A stretch of 64,000 nt of DNA, from positions 3,410,001-3,474,000 of the forward strand of contig NZ_CP015163.1 in the NCBI RefSeq assembly GCF_003312875.1, given 5' to 3'. The translations under genes were made by a program, and so were the position numbers. The notes under the pieces were generated by a model. That model was not told the origin of the DNA, ran no database searches, and was given only the letters and a program-made list of their open reading frames with translations. Below are positions 44,516 through 55,657 of this stretch, piece by piece (position 1 is the stretch's first letter; every line of letters starts with the position of its first letter). Source of the DNA: Amycolatopsis albispora. Its GTDB lineage: Bacteria; Actinomycetota; Actinomycetes; Mycobacteriales; Pseudonocardiaceae.

Positions 44516-45505
44516 GTGAGCCTGAGCGAAGCCCCGCTGTCGGCCCCGATGAACATCGGGTTCGACTACACCCGTTCGGTCGGCCCGGTACTGGGCAGGT
44601 TCGTCAACGGCCTCGCCGCGCACCGGATCGAAGGCGTCCGCGGCAGCGACGGCCGCGTCCACGTGCCGCCGGTCGAGTACGACCCGCTGACCGCCGAAGC
44701 GCTGACCGAGTTCGTCGAGGTCGGCACCGAAGGCACGGTCAAGTCGTGGACCTGGATGGCCGAACCGCTGGACGGCCAGCCGTTGTCGCGCCCCTTCGCG
44801 TGGGCGCTGATCCAGCTCGACGGCGCCGACACCGCGATGCTGCACGCCGTGGACGTGCCCGGCCCGGAGCACATGAGCACCGGAATGCGCGTGGCGGTCC
44901 GCTGGGCCGACGAGACCGTCGGGCACATCCGCGACATCGCCTACTTCCGTCCTGTTAGGACAGACACCGCCGACGCCGGGCCGACGGCCGATCCACCGCC
45001 GGTGGCCGAGCGCGAAGAAGGCGATCCGGTCGGCGTGGTGATCACCCCGGTGCACCTGAAGTACCGGCATTCCGCGTCACCGGAGGAAAGCCGGTACCTG
45101 CGCGCGCTGGCCAAGGGAAAGCTGATCGGCCAGCGCTGCCCGGTCTGCCACAAGGTCTACCTGCCCCCGCGTGGTGCCTGCCCGACCGACGGCGTGCCGA
45201 CCACCGACGAGGTCGAGCTGCCCGACACCGGCATCATCACCACCTTCTGCGTGGTGAACGTGCCGTTCCTCGGCCAGCGCATCAAGCCGCCGTACGTCAC
45301 CGCCTACGTGCTCATCGACGGCGCCGACATCGCCTTCCTGCACCTGATCCTCGGCTGTGACGCGGCCGACGTGCGGATGGGCATGCGGGTGCGCGCGTCG
45401 TGGCGCCCGCGCGAGGAGTGGACCACCTCGCTGGAGAACATCGCGCACTTCGAGCCGACCGGGGAACCGGACGCGCCGTACGAATCCTTCGCCCATCACC
45501 TGTAG
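44516..45505 (+). CDS. double DUF35/OB-fold protein (Rv3521-like, thiolase/aldolase partner)
   Basis: 329 aa with two related OB-fold halves. The N-terminal half (about residues 15-145) lacks the zinc cysteines. The C-terminal half (about 185-310) starts with a zinc ribbon QRCPVCHKVYLPPRGACP. In M. tuberculosis Rv3521 precedes ltp4 and ltp3 in the same order. DUF35 proteins form complexes with SCP2-type thiolases or aldolases and hydratases in steroid side-chain degradation. GTG start next to a KstR-like site; 10 nt separate it from ltp4. Confidence 0.82.
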   Translation: MSLSEAPLSAPMNIGFDYTRSVGPVLGRFVNGLAAHRIEGVRGSDGRVHVPPVEYDPLTAEALTEFVEVGTEGTVKSWTWMAEPLDGQPLSRPFAWALIQLDGADTAMLHAVDVPGPEHMSTGMRVAVRWADETVGHIRDIAYFRPVRTDTADAGPTADPPPVAEREEGDPVGVVITPVHLKYRHSASPEESRYLRALAKGKLIGQRCPVCHKVYLPPRGACPTDGVPTTDEVELPDTGIITTFCVVNVPFLGQRIKPPYVTAYVLIDGADIAFLHLILGCDAADVRMGMRVRASWRPREEWTTSLENIAHFEPTGEPDAPYESFAHHL

Positions 45506-45515
45506 GGACGCACAC

Positions 45516-46571
45516 ATGCCAGATGTCGCCGTGATCGGCTTCGCGCAGGCGCCGAACGTGCGGGAAACCCCGGGCACCACCAACGGCGTGGAAATGCTGG
45601 TGCCGCTGCTCGCCACCGCGTACCGGCAAACCGGACTGTCCAAACAGGACATCGAGTTCTGGTGCTCCGGCTCGTCGGACTACCTGGCCGGCCGGGCGTT
45701 CTCCTTCATCGCCGCGGTGGACGCGATCGGCGCCTTCCCGCCGATCCACGAGTCGCACGTGGAGATGGACGCGGCGTGGGCGTTCTACGAGGCCTGGCTG
45801 AAGATCCGGATGGGCGAGGTGGACACCGCGCTCGTCTACGGCTTCGGCAAGTCCTCGGCCGGGCAGCTGCGCCGGGTGCTCGCGCTCCAGCTCGACCCGT
45901 ACTTCACCGCGCCGCTGTGGCCGGATTCGATCAGCATCGCCGCGTTGCAGGCCAGAGCCGGGCTCGACGCCGGGCTGTGGTCCGAAAAGGACCTCGCCGA
46001 GGTCGCCGCGCGCAGCCTGGCCGACGCGGCGGACAATCCGCTCGCGCAGTTCTCCGGTGCCACCGGCGCCGCCGAGCTGCTGGACTCGCCGATGGTCGCG
46101 GACCCCTTGCGACGTCACGACATCGCCCCGGTCACCGACGGTGCCGCGGTGGTGGTGCTGGCTTCCGAGGAACGCGCCCGCGACCTGGTCGAACGACCGG
46201 CGGTGATCAGCGGGATCGAGCACCGCGTGGATTCCCCGGTGCTCGGCGCCCGCGACCTGACCCGCTCCCCCAGCACCGCGGCCGCGGGCGCGGCGGCGGG
46301 GATCGACGGGGTGGAGGTCGCCGAACTGCACGCGCCGTTCACCCACCAGGAACTCATCCTCCGCCGGGAACTGGGCCTGGGCGACGGCGTCCGGATCAAC
46401 CCGTCCGGCGGGGTGCTCACCGGCAATCCGATGTTCGCCGCCGGGCTGGCCAGGATCGGCGAGGCGGCCAAGCGCATTCTCGACGGCGGCGCCCGGCGCA
46501 CCCTCGCGCACGCCACCAGCGGGCCCGCGCTGCAACAGAACCTGGTCGCCGTGCTGGAAAGGCGGGACTGA
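45516..46571 (+). CDS. ltp4: SCP2-type thiolase/aldolase-like protein (Ltp4-like)
   Basis: 351 aa thiolase-fold protein (Rv3522 is 354 aa). It starts PDVAVIGFAQAPNVRETPG and has a C-terminal NPSGGVLTGNPMFAAGLARIGEA. The usual catalytic Cys loop is not obvious, and the nearest candidate is FWCSGSSDYL (about residue 50). This fits lipid-transfer-protein-type thiolases that act as retro-aldolases on the sterol side chain rather than classical thiolases. It sits between the DUF35 gene and ltp3 with 1-nt spacing downstream. Confidence 0.82.
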   Translation: MPDVAVIGFAQAPNVRETPGTTNGVEMLVPLLATAYRQTGLSKQDIEFWCSGSSDYLAGRAFSFIAAVDAIGAFPPIHESHVEMDAAWAFYEAWLKIRMGEVDTALVYGFGKSSAGQLRRVLALQLDPYFTAPLWPDSISIAALQARAGLDAGLWSEKDLAEVAARSLADAADNPLAQFSGATGAAELLDSPMVADPLRRHDIAPVTDGAAVVVLASEERARDLVERPAVISGIEHRVDSPVLGARDLTRSPSTAAAGAAAGIDGVEVAELHAPFTHQELILRRELGLGDGVRINPSGGVLTGNPMFAAGLARIGEAAKRILDGGARRTLAHATSGPALQQNLVAVLERRD

Positions 46572-46572
46572 G

Positions 46573-47739
<1,167 letters not shown>

Positions 47740-47748
47740 CCTGCGAGC

Positions 47749-48483
47749 GTGACCGAGGAGCGCAGGACCGGCCGGATCGGGCGGGAGCCGCAGTACGAGG
47801 TGTTTGCGGACGCGTTCGCCGAGCACGCCGAGAACGGCGCGTTCAACGCGCTCTACGACCGCCCGGCCATGCTCGCCCTGCTCGGGGACGTGCGCGGGGC
47901 GAAGGTGCTCGACGCCGCCTGCGGGCCGGGGCTCTACGCCAGCGAACTGGTCGCCCGCGGCGCCGAAGTGTTCGGGATGGACCAGAGCCCGCGCATGGTG
48001 GAGCTGGCCAAGGCACGCGTGCCCGAGGCCGACTTCCGCGTGCACGACCTGCACGACCCGTTCGACTGGCTGCCCGACGGGCAGTTCGACGCGGCGTTGT
48101 TCGCGCTGGCCATCCACCACCTGGACGACCGCGTGCCCGCGCTGCGCGAACTGCACCGCGTGCTGCGGCCGGAAGGCAGGCTGCTGGTGTCGACCGGGCA
48201 CCCGGCCTGGGACTGGCTGCGCACCGGCGGCGACTACTTCCGCACCGAGCTGATCACCGAGACGTGGACGAAGGGCTGGCGCGTGAGCTACTGGCGCCAG
48301 CCCCTGTCCGCGGTCTGCGCGGAGTTCTCCGCGGCCGGTTTTGTCATCGACGAGCTGGTGGAACCGAAGCCGGACGAGCAGATGGCGCAGCACTATCCGG
48401 AGAGCTACGCGCAGCTGAGCGAGGCGCCGGCGTTCGTCGCGTTCCGGCTGACCAAGCGCGGTCAGCCGTACGCGACCTCGTAG
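47749..48483 (+). CDS. class I SAM-dependent methyltransferase
   Basis: 244 aa. Motif I is VLDAACGPGLYASEL (about residue 52), with FGMDQSPRMVELA and the post-motif segment FDAALFALAIHHLDD (about 110). It resembles ubiquinone/menaquinone-type or small-molecule C/O-methyltransferases. It starts 9 nt after ltp3 with GTG, so it may share that transcript. The last 22 nt overlap the convergent cyp125. No steroid-pathway methylation is known that would require it. Confidence 0.8.
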   Translation: MTEERRTGRIGREPQYEVFADAFAEHAENGAFNALYDRPAMLALLGDVRGAKVLDAACGPGLYASELVARGAEVFGMDQSPRMVELAKARVPEADFRVHDLHDPFDWLPDGQFDAALFALAIHHLDDRVPALRELHRVLRPEGRLLVSTGHPAWDWLRTGGDYFRTELITETWTKGWRVSYWRQPLSAVCAEFSAAGFVIDELVEPKPDEQMAQHYPESYAQLSEAPAFVAFRLTKRGQPYATS

Positions 48484-49688
48484 TGCTTGATGGCGTTGAG
48501 CCAGCCCGACCGCAACCGCACCGGCGCGGCCACCTCGCGAATGCCCGGCATCTCCTCGGCGATGGCGTTGAAGATCAGGTCGATCTCCAGCCGCGCCAGG
48601 TTCGCGCCGATGCAGTAGTGGGCGCCCGTGCCGCCGAAGCCGACGTGCGGGTTGTCCTCGCGCAGGATGTCGAACTTCTCGGGGTTGTCGAAGGCGTCGG
48701 GGTCGAAGTTGGCCGAACCGTAGAACAGCCCGACGCGGTCGCCCTTGCGGATCTGCTGGCCGCCCAGCTCGGTGTCCTCCATCGCGGTCCGCTGGAAGGC
48801 GGTCACCGGGGTGGCCCACCGCACGATCTCGTCCGGCGCGGTCTTCGGCCGCTGCTCCCGGAAGATCTCCCACTGCTCGGGGTGGTCGATGAAGGCCTTC
48901 ATGCCGTGGGTGATGGCGTTGCGGGTGGTTTCGTTGCCCGCCACCGCGAGCAGCAGCACGAAGAAGCCGAACTCGTCCGACGCCAGTGATTCCCCGTCGA
49001 CGTCGGCGTGGATCAGCTTGGTGACGATGTCGTCCATCGGGCACTTGCGGCGGTCCTCGGCCATGTTCCAGGCGTAGCCGATCAGCTCGGCGGAGGCGGC
49101 GACCGGCTCGATCTCGTACTCGGGGTCGTCGTAGGCGATCATCTGGTTGGACCAGTCGAAGATCTTGAGCCGGTCCTGCTGCGGGATGCCGATCAGCTCG
49201 GCGATCGCCTGCAGCGGCAGCTCGCAGGCCACGTCGGTGACGAAGTCGCCGGAGCCCTTCTTCTTGGCCTCGGCCACGATCCGCTGGGCGCGCTCGCGCA
49301 GGGCGTCCTCCAGCTTCGAGATCGAGCGCGGGGTGAAGCCCTTCTGCACGATGCGCCGCAGCTTGGTGTGCTGCGGGGCGTCCATGTTCAGCAGCACCAG
49401 GCGGTTCGCCTCGATGGTCTCCTGGGTGATCGACTCGTCGAAGCGGATGATCGCGGTTTTCTCCCGTGAGGAGAACACCTTGTCGTTCCGCGAGACCGTC
49501 TTCACGTCCTCGAGCTTGCTCACCACCCAGTAGCCGTCGTCGGAGAAGCCTGCCAGGTTGTGGGGCTGCGCGTTCCACCAGACCGGCGCGGTCCGGCGGA
49601 GCGCCGCGAACTCCTCCAGGGGCACTCTCTCGGCGTAGAGATCTGGGTCCGTGAAGTCGAAACCAGCGGGGATCCCGGGAGCGGCCAC
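48462..49688 (-). CDS. cyp125: steroid C26-hydroxylase cytochrome P450 (CYP125)
   Basis: 408 aa. I-helix oxygen-binding motif AGNETTR (about residue 250), ExxR in the K helix, and heme-ligand loop FGGTGAHYCIGANLAR (about 350). N-terminal FDFTDPDLYAERVPLEEFAAL matches CYP125. It oxidises the terminal methyl of cholesterol or cholestenone to the C26/C27 acid, the first side-chain step, with NADH-ferredoxin partners encoded elsewhere. GTG start 27 nt from a perfect KstR-like site. Confidence 0.93.
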   Translation of the reverse strand: MAAPGIPAGFDFTDPDLYAERVPLEEFAALRRTAPVWWNAQPHNLAGFSDDGYWVVSKLEDVKTVSRNDKVFSSREKTAIIRFDESITQETIEANRLVLLNMDAPQHTKLRRIVQKGFTPRSISKLEDALRERAQRIVAEAKKKGSGDFVTDVACELPLQAIAELIGIPQQDRLKIFDWSNQMIAYDDPEYEIEPVAASAELIGYAWNMAEDRRKCPMDDIVTKLIHADVDGESLASDEFGFFVLLLAVAGNETTRNAITHGMKAFIDHPEQWEIFREQRPKTAPDEIVRWATPVTAFQRTAMEDTELGGQQIRKGDRVGLFYGSANFDPDAFDNPEKFDILREDNPHVGFGGTGAHYCIGANLARLEIDLIFNAIAEEMPGIREVAAPVRLRSGWLNAIKHYEVAYG

Positions 49689-49714
49689 GGTTGCCTCCAG
49701 CGCGAACTCGGCAG

Positions 49715-49728
49715 TGAAACGCGTTCTA
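49715..49728. promoter_or_regulatory. KstR-like operator near cyp125
   Basis: TGAAACGCGTTCTA fits TnnAACnnGTTnnA perfectly, 27 nt upstream of the cyp125 start. Confidence 0.78.
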
Positions 49729-49775
49729 TTTCACGATTGAAGCACAGCTGTCCCGCCAGGTGAAGGGCTTCTAGT

Positions 49776-49789
49776 GAAACCCGTTAACT
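49776..49789. promoter_or_regulatory. weaker KstR-like site
   Basis: TGAAACCCGTTAAC fits the consensus except the final base. It lies midway between the cyp125 and fadA5 operators. Confidence 0.5.
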
Positions 49790-49819
49790 CGGACACGGGA
49801 CTCCGTCAACCACTGGTAA

Positions 49820-51058
<1,239 letters not shown>

Positions 51059-51084
51059 GCCGGAGCGCGCGGCCGCCGCGGGAC

Positions 51085-51540
51085 CTACAACTCGTAGCGT
51101 TGCGCGGGGCCGTTTTCCGGGCGTTCGAAGCGGACGCGGCGGCGGCCCGGCCACCACGTCTCCACCTTGAGCGTGTTGTCCTCCACCCAGGTGACCGACG
51201 CGTCGGTCAGGGCCAGCCGGAACAGGTGCATGTCCTCCCCCGCCGGGATCTCCTCCGCGATGCCCGAAACCTTCGCGTCCCCGCCGCCTTCCGGGTCGCC
51301 CGGGAACGCGTGGATCGCGCACCGCCCGTCACGCCGCAGGTCGCGTGCCTTCACCGCGTCGAGCATCGAGCCGAGCAGGAGCTCACCGTCGCGGAACTCC
51401 ACCTCGCTGCCGTTCACACGCGGTGAGCCGTCACGCCGGAGCGTGGCCAGGACATGCGACTTCTCCGCGGTGAACCGCGCGTGCACCCGCTTCGCCAGCT
51501 CGGGTGCCTCGGTTTCGAACTGCTTCCAGGAACCTGTCAT
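51085..51540 (-). CDS. split-barrel flavin/F420-dependent oxidoreductase (PNPOx-like)
   Basis: 151 aa. The start KQFETEAPELAKRVHARFTAEKSHVLATLRRDGSPRV is the pyridoxamine-phosphate-oxidase-like split barrel that binds FMN or F420. It occupies the place of Rv3547 (ddn), a deazaflavin nitroreductase next to fadA5 in M. tuberculosis, but the resemblance is only of fold class. Biological substrate unknown. Convergent with fadA5, 26 nt apart. Confidence 0.75.
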   Translation of the reverse strand: MTGSWKQFETEAPELAKRVHARFTAEKSHVLATLRRDGSPRVNGSEVEFRDGELLLGSMLDAVKARDLRRDGRCAIHAFPGDPEGGGDAKVSGIAEEIPAGEDMHLFRLALTDASVTWVEDNTLKVETWWPGRRRVRFERPENGPAQRYEL

Positions 51541-51598
51541 GCCCCCAGCGTCACCCGAAACCCCGACAGAACCTGTCATGGTTTCGGGCACCGGTTTT

Positions 51599-52495
51599 TC
51601 ACCCGCCGTAGACCGGCTCCGGTTCCGGCGCCTCGGCCAGCAGCTCGGCCACCACCGGGCCCAGCTCGGACGGCTCCCAGCGGGCGCCCTTGTCGCGCTC
51701 CGGCCCGTGCCGCCAGCCGGTGGCCAGCGAGACCCGCCCACCGTCCACTTCGAACACCCGCCCGGTCACCCCGGCCGATTCCTCGCTGCCCAGCCAGACC
51801 ACCAGCGGTGAGACGTTCTCCGGCGCCATCGCGTCGAACCCGTCCCCCGCCGCCATCATCTCGGCGAACACCTCTTCGGTCATCCGGGTCCGCGCGGCCG
51901 GGGCGATCGCGTTCACCGTGACGCCGTACCGCGCCAGCTCGGCCGCCGCCACCACGGTCAGCCCGGCGATGCCCGCCTTGGCCGCGGAGTAGTTGCCCTG
52001 CCCGATGCCGCCCAGCAGGCCCGCCCCCGAACTGGTGTTGATCACCCGCGCCGACGGCGTCCGGCCGGCCTTCGCCTCGGCACGCCAGTGCACCGCCGCG
52101 TGGTGCAGCGGCGCGAAGTGGCCCTTGAGGTGCACGCGGATCACCGCGTCCCACTCCTGCTCGCTCAGCGTGACCAGCATCCGGTCGCGGACGAAGCCGG
52201 CGTTGTTGACCAGCACGTCCAGCCTGCCGAACTTCTCCAGCGCGGTGCCGATCAGCCGTTCGGCGCCCGCCCAGTCGGCCACGTCGCCGGTGTTCGCGAC
52301 GGCCTTGCCGCCCAGCGCCTCGATCTCGGCGACCACCTGCTCAGCCGGCCCGGCCGAGGTGCCGCTCCCGTCGGCGGCCACGCCGAAGTCGTTCACCACC
52401 ACCGAAGCGCCCTCACGGGCGAAGGCCAGCGCGTGCGCGCGCCCGATCCCGCGTCCCGCCCCGGTCACCACGACCACCCGGCCGTCCATGATCAT
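51599..52495 (-). CDS. short-chain dehydrogenase (Rv3548c-like)
   Basis: 298 aa, extended SDR. NAD(P)-binding TGAGRGIGRAH (about residue 11), NNAG (about 95), catalytic Ser in NTSSGAGLLGG (about 153) and YSAAK (about 166). The long C-terminal extension (about 250-298) with GWRHGPERDKG is typical of multifunctional-enzyme-2-like SDRs (Rv3548c). It probably oxidises a hydroxyacyl-CoA of steroid breakdown; the exact step is unproven. ATG overlaps the upstream SDR stop (ATGA). Confidence 0.85.
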   Translation of the reverse strand: MIMDGRVVVVTGAGRGIGRAHALAFAREGASVVVNDFGVAADGSGTSAGPAEQVVAEIEALGGKAVANTGDVADWAGAERLIGTALEKFGRLDVLVNNAGFVRDRMLVTLSEQEWDAVIRVHLKGHFAPLHHAAVHWRAEAKAGRTPSARVINTSSGAGLLGGIGQGNYSAAKAGIAGLTVVAAAELARYGVTVNAIAPAARTRMTEEVFAEMMAAGDGFDAMAPENVSPLVVWLGSEESAGVTGRVFEVDGGRVSLATGWRHGPERDKGARWEPSELGPVVAELLAEAPEPEPVYGG

Positions 52496-53268
52496 GCCCG
52501 CTCCTCGTGTTGTGCGTTGCTCGCCGCCAGGAACGCCGGCACCTCACCGCCGCCGTGCGCGGTCAGCGTGGTCCCGCTGACGTAGGACGCCTTCGCCGAA
52601 GCGAGGAACACCGCGCACGCACCGATTTCCGCCGGTTCGGCGAGCCGCCCGAGCGGAACCGTGCGACCGGCCGCCGCCACGCCGGCCTCGTCGCCGTAGT
52701 GCAGGTGCGCCTGCTCGGTGCGGACCATGCCCGCCGCGATGGCGACCACCCGCACCTTCGGTGCCCATTCCACGGCGAGGCTGGCCGTCAGGTTGGCCAG
52801 CCCGGCCTTCGCGGCGCCGTAGGACGCCGTGCCCGGGGACGCCCTGCCCCCGCTCACACTGCCGACGTTGACGATCACCCCGCCGGATTCCTGGTGCTGC
52901 ATAACGGAATTCGCGCAGCGGGCGACGGTCAGCGGGGCCAGCAGGTTCAACGCGACCACCTTCTCGTGGAAGCGCGGCGACGCCCGTGCCGCTTCGGCGA
53001 AGGGCGCGCCTCCGGCGTTGTTGACCGCCACGTCGAGCCGTCCGTACCGTTCGGTGATCCGCTCGACCAGCGCCTCGACCTGCTCCGGCTCCCGCACGTC
53101 ACAGGGCAGGAAATCCGCCCCGGCAACGGAATCCGGCGGCTTCCGCCCGCAGACCACCACCCGCGCGCCGACCTCGGCGAAGGCGGCCGTGATCCCGGCG
53201 CCCACGCCTCGCGCGCCGCCGGTGACCAGCACGACGGCACCGCCGAGGCCGAGATTCCAGGTCGTCAT
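52492..53268 (-). CDS. short-chain dehydrogenase (Rv3549c-like)
   Basis: 258 aa classical SDR. TGGARGVGAG (about residue 15), NNAG (about 88), catalytic Ser in VGSVSGGRASPG and YGAAK (about 152). First gene of the two-SDR operon, with a KstR2-like site 38 nt upstream. The same pair stands next to echA20 in M. tuberculosis. The ATG at 53268 is chosen because the N-terminal strand of the SDR fold starts just after it; the longer frame to 53310 crosses the operator. Confidence 0.85.
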   Translation of the reverse strand: MTTWNLGLGGAVVLVTGGARGVGAGITAAFAEVGARVVVCGRKPPDSVAGADFLPCDVREPEQVEALVERITERYGRLDVAVNNAGGAPFAEAARASPRFHEKVVALNLLAPLTVARCANSVMQHQESGGVIVNVGSVSGGRASPGTASYGAAKAGLANLTASLAVEWAPKVRVVAIAAGMVRTEQAHLHYGDEAGVAAAGRTVPLGRLAEPAEIGACAVFLASAKASYVSGTTLTAHGGGEVPAFLAASNAQHEERA

Positions 53269-53305
53269 GGCCTGCCCTTCCGACGACTGCCCTGCTAACG
53301 TACCA

Positions 53306-53319
53306 AGCAAGTGCTAGGT
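53306..53319. promoter_or_regulatory. KstR2-like operator, SDR/echA20
   Basis: AGCAAGTGCTAGGT fits AnCAAGnnCTTGnT with one mismatch (CTAG for CTTG). It lies in the 67-bp gap between the divergent SDR pair and the echA20-ipdABC operon. Confidence 0.65.
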
Positions 53320-53335
53320 TTGGCGAGAGGCGGAC

Positions 53336-54091
53336 ATGCCCATCACCACCGAACAGCCGGAGCCGGGCGTCACCGTGGTCACGGTGGACGCGCCGCCGGT
53401 CAACGCCCTGTCCGTGCGGGGCTGGTTCGACCTGGCGGACGCGATCCGCGCCGCCGGGGACGACCAGCGGTGCCACGTCGTGGTGCTGCGCGCGGCGGGC
53501 CGCGGCTTCAACGCCGGCGTCGACATCAAGGAAATCCAGGCCGATTCCGGGTACACCGCGCTCATCGGCGCCAACCAGGGGTGCGCGGCGGCCTTCGCCG
53601 CGGTCTACGACTGCGCGGTCCCGGTGATCGCCGCCGTGCAGGGCTTCTGCCTCGGCGGCGGCATCGGCCTCGTCGGCAACGCCGACGTGGTGATCGCCAG
53701 TGAGGACGCCACCTTCGGACTGCCCGAAGTGGACCGCGGGGCGCTCGGCGCGGCCACGCACCTCGCGCGGCTGGTGCCGCAGCACCTGATGCGCGCGCTG
53801 TACTTCACCGCGAGCACCATCGACGCGCACCAGCTCCACCACCACGGTTCGGTCTATTCCGTGGTGCCGCGCGAAGAACTGGACAAGGCGGCGCTGGAGC
53901 TGGCGCGCACCATCGCGGCGAAGGACACGCGGGTGATCCGCGCGGCGAAGCAGGCGATCAACGGGATCGACCCGCAGCACGTGCACCGCAGCTACCGCTA
54001 CGAACAGGGCTTCACCTTCGAGCTGAACCTCGCCGGTGTCTCGGACGAAGCACGGCAGCAGTTCCTGGACAGGGGGAAGAATGCCGGATAA
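53336..54091 (+). CDS. echA20: ring D-cleaving enoyl-CoA hydratase-like enzyme (EchA20)
   Basis: 251 aa crotonase. Oxyanion-hole segments are FNAGVDIKEIQADSGY (about residue 62) and QGFCLGGGIGLVG (about 103), and GLPEVDRGALGAATHLARLV lies at about 132. FNAGVDIKE and the ALYFTAS segment match mycobacterial EchA20, which hydrolytically opens the last steroid ring of the HIEC-CoA intermediate. First of the echA20-ipdA-ipdB-ipdC operon; its 3' end overlaps ipdA by 11 nt. Confidence 0.88.
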   Translation: MPITTEQPEPGVTVVTVDAPPVNALSVRGWFDLADAIRAAGDDQRCHVVVLRAAGRGFNAGVDIKEIQADSGYTALIGANQGCAAAFAAVYDCAVPVIAAVQGFCLGGGIGLVGNADVVIASEDATFGLPEVDRGALGAATHLARLVPQHLMRALYFTASTIDAHQLHHHGSVYSVVPREELDKAALELARTIAAKDTRVIRAAKQAINGIDPQHVHRSYRYEQGFTFELNLAGVSDEARQQFLDRGKNAG

Positions 54092-54944
54092 GCGAACCAC
54101 GCCGGACGAGATCGTCGCCGAGCTGCGCGACGGCATGACCGTCGGCATCGGCGGCTGGGGGTCCCGCCGCAAGCCGATGGCGCTGGTCCGCGCGTTGCTG
54201 CGGTCGCCGGTCAAGGACCTGACCGTGGTCTCCTACGGCGGGCCGGACGTGGGCCTGCTGGCGTCGGCGGGCAAGATCCGGCGGCTGGTGTTCGGCTTTG
54301 TCACCCTCGACTCGATCCCGTTCGACCCGTGGTTCAACCGCGTGCGCGAGCAGGGCGCGATCGAGGTCACCGAGTACGACGAGGGCGTGTTCGGTACCGC
54401 GCTTTCCGCTGCCGCGCAACGACTTCCGTTCCTGCCGACGCGGGCGGGGCTGGGCTCGGCGGTGCTCGACCTGAACCGCCACCTGCGCACCGTCCGCTCG
54501 CCCTACGACGACGGAGAGGAGCTGCTCGCCGTGCCCGCGTTGAAGCTGGACGCCGCGCTCATCCACCTCAACCGCGCGGACGCCCGCGGCAACGCGCAGT
54601 ACCTCGGGCCGGACCCGTACTTCGACGAGCTGTTCGCCCTCGCCGCCGAACGCACCTTCGTCAGCGTGGAGAAAGTGGTGGAGACCGCGGAACTGACCGA
54701 AGCCGGGCCGGTGCAAAGCCTGCTGCTGAACCGGAGTTCGGTCGACGGCGTGGCGGAAACCCCGAAGGGCGCGCACTTCACCACCGCGGCGCCCGACTAC
54801 GGCCGTGACGAAGCCTTCCAGCGCCACTACGCCGAATCGGCCAAAGACCCGGACAAATGGCCCGCCTTCGCCGACCGGTTCCTCAGCGGGGACGAGCGCC
54901 GGTACCAGGACGAGGTCGCCAAGTTTCACGAGGAGGCCGCGTGA
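54081..54944 (+). CDS. ipdA: COCHEA-CoA hydrolase alpha subunit
   Basis: 287 aa, CoA-transferase family I alpha-like. VGIGGWGSRRKPMALVRAL (about residue 22), VVSYGGPDVGLL and TEYDEGVF (about 105, with acidic residues in the active-site region) match IpdA. With IpdB it opens the last ring of the steroid nucleus as a heterodimer (known from M. tuberculosis and Rhodococcus). The ATG at 54081 overlaps the echA20 stop, and its own stop overlaps the ipdB GTG (GTGA). Confidence 0.9.
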   Translation: MPDKRTTPDEIVAELRDGMTVGIGGWGSRRKPMALVRALLRSPVKDLTVVSYGGPDVGLLASAGKIRRLVFGFVTLDSIPFDPWFNRVREQGAIEVTEYDEGVFGTALSAAAQRLPFLPTRAGLGSAVLDLNRHLRTVRSPYDDGEELLAVPALKLDAALIHLNRADARGNAQYLGPDPYFDELFALAAERTFVSVEKVVETAELTEAGPVQSLLLNRSSVDGVAETPKGAHFTTAAPDYGRDEAFQRHYAESAKDPDKWPAFADRFLSGDERRYQDEVAKFHEEAA

Positions 54945-55657
54945 GCCCGACCCGTGCCGATGTCGCCGCGGTCGCCTGCGCGGAGCTGTTCCGCGGTGAC
55001 GGCGAGATCGTGGTCAGCCCGATGGGCCTGCTGCCGTCGATCGGCGCGCGGCTGGCCAGGCTCACCTTCGAACCCGACCTGCTGCTCAGCAACGGCGAGG
55101 CGTACCTGGTCGACACCGACGGGGTGATCGAGGGCTGGCAGCCGTTCCGCAAGGTGCTCGACACCGTGGTCCCGCACGGCAAGCGGCACGTGGTGATGGG
55201 CGCGAACCAGATCGGCCGCCACGGCGACCAGAACATCTCCGCGATCGGCGAGCACTCCCGGCCGGTGAAGCAACTGCTCGGCGTGCGCGGCGGGCCCGGC
55301 AACACGGTCAACCACCGCACCAGCTACTGGGTGCCGCGGCACGGCAAGCGGGTCTTCGTGTCCGAAGTGGACATCGTGTCCGGCGTTGGTTACCAGCGTG
55401 CCAAAGGTTTCCCGTACCACGACGTGCACCGCGTGGTGACCAACCTGGCCGTGCTCGACTTCGGCGGGCCGGACCACACGATGCGGCTGGTGTCCACGCA
55501 CCCCGGTGTTTCGGTGGACGAGGTGTGCGCGAACACCTCGTTCGAACTGGACACCAGCGCGGTCACCGAAACCCGGCTGCCCACGGACGAGGAACTGCGC
55601 CTGCTGCGCGAGGTCGTCGATCCGAATGGGCACCGGGAGCGCGAGGTGCCGTCGTGA
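54941..55657 (+). CDS. ipdB: COCHEA-CoA hydrolase beta subunit
   Basis: 238 aa, CoA-transferase family I beta-like. VVSPMGLLPSIGARLARLTF, GANQIGRHGDQNISAIG and VSEVDIVSGVGYQRAKG follow the IpdB pattern. It forms the heterodimer with IpdA. Translation is coupled at both ends (GTGA overlaps with ipdA and ipdC). Confidence 0.9.
   Translation: MSPTRADVAAVACAELFRGDGEIVVSPMGLLPSIGARLARLTFEPDLLLSNGEAYLVDTDGVIEGWQPFRKVLDTVVPHGKRHVVMGANQIGRHGDQNISAIGEHSRPVKQLLGVRGGPGNTVNHRTSYWVPRHGKRVFVSEVDIVSGVGYQRAKGFPYHDVHRVVTNLAVLDFGGPDHTMRLVSTHPGVSVDEVCANTSFELDTSAVTETRLPTDEELRLLREVVDPNGHREREVPS

Noticed and set aside
42282..44519. 745-aa plus-strand open frame
   Set aside because: It spans the methyltransferase gene in a wrong frame and then the antisense of the CoA ligase; no protein family is visible.
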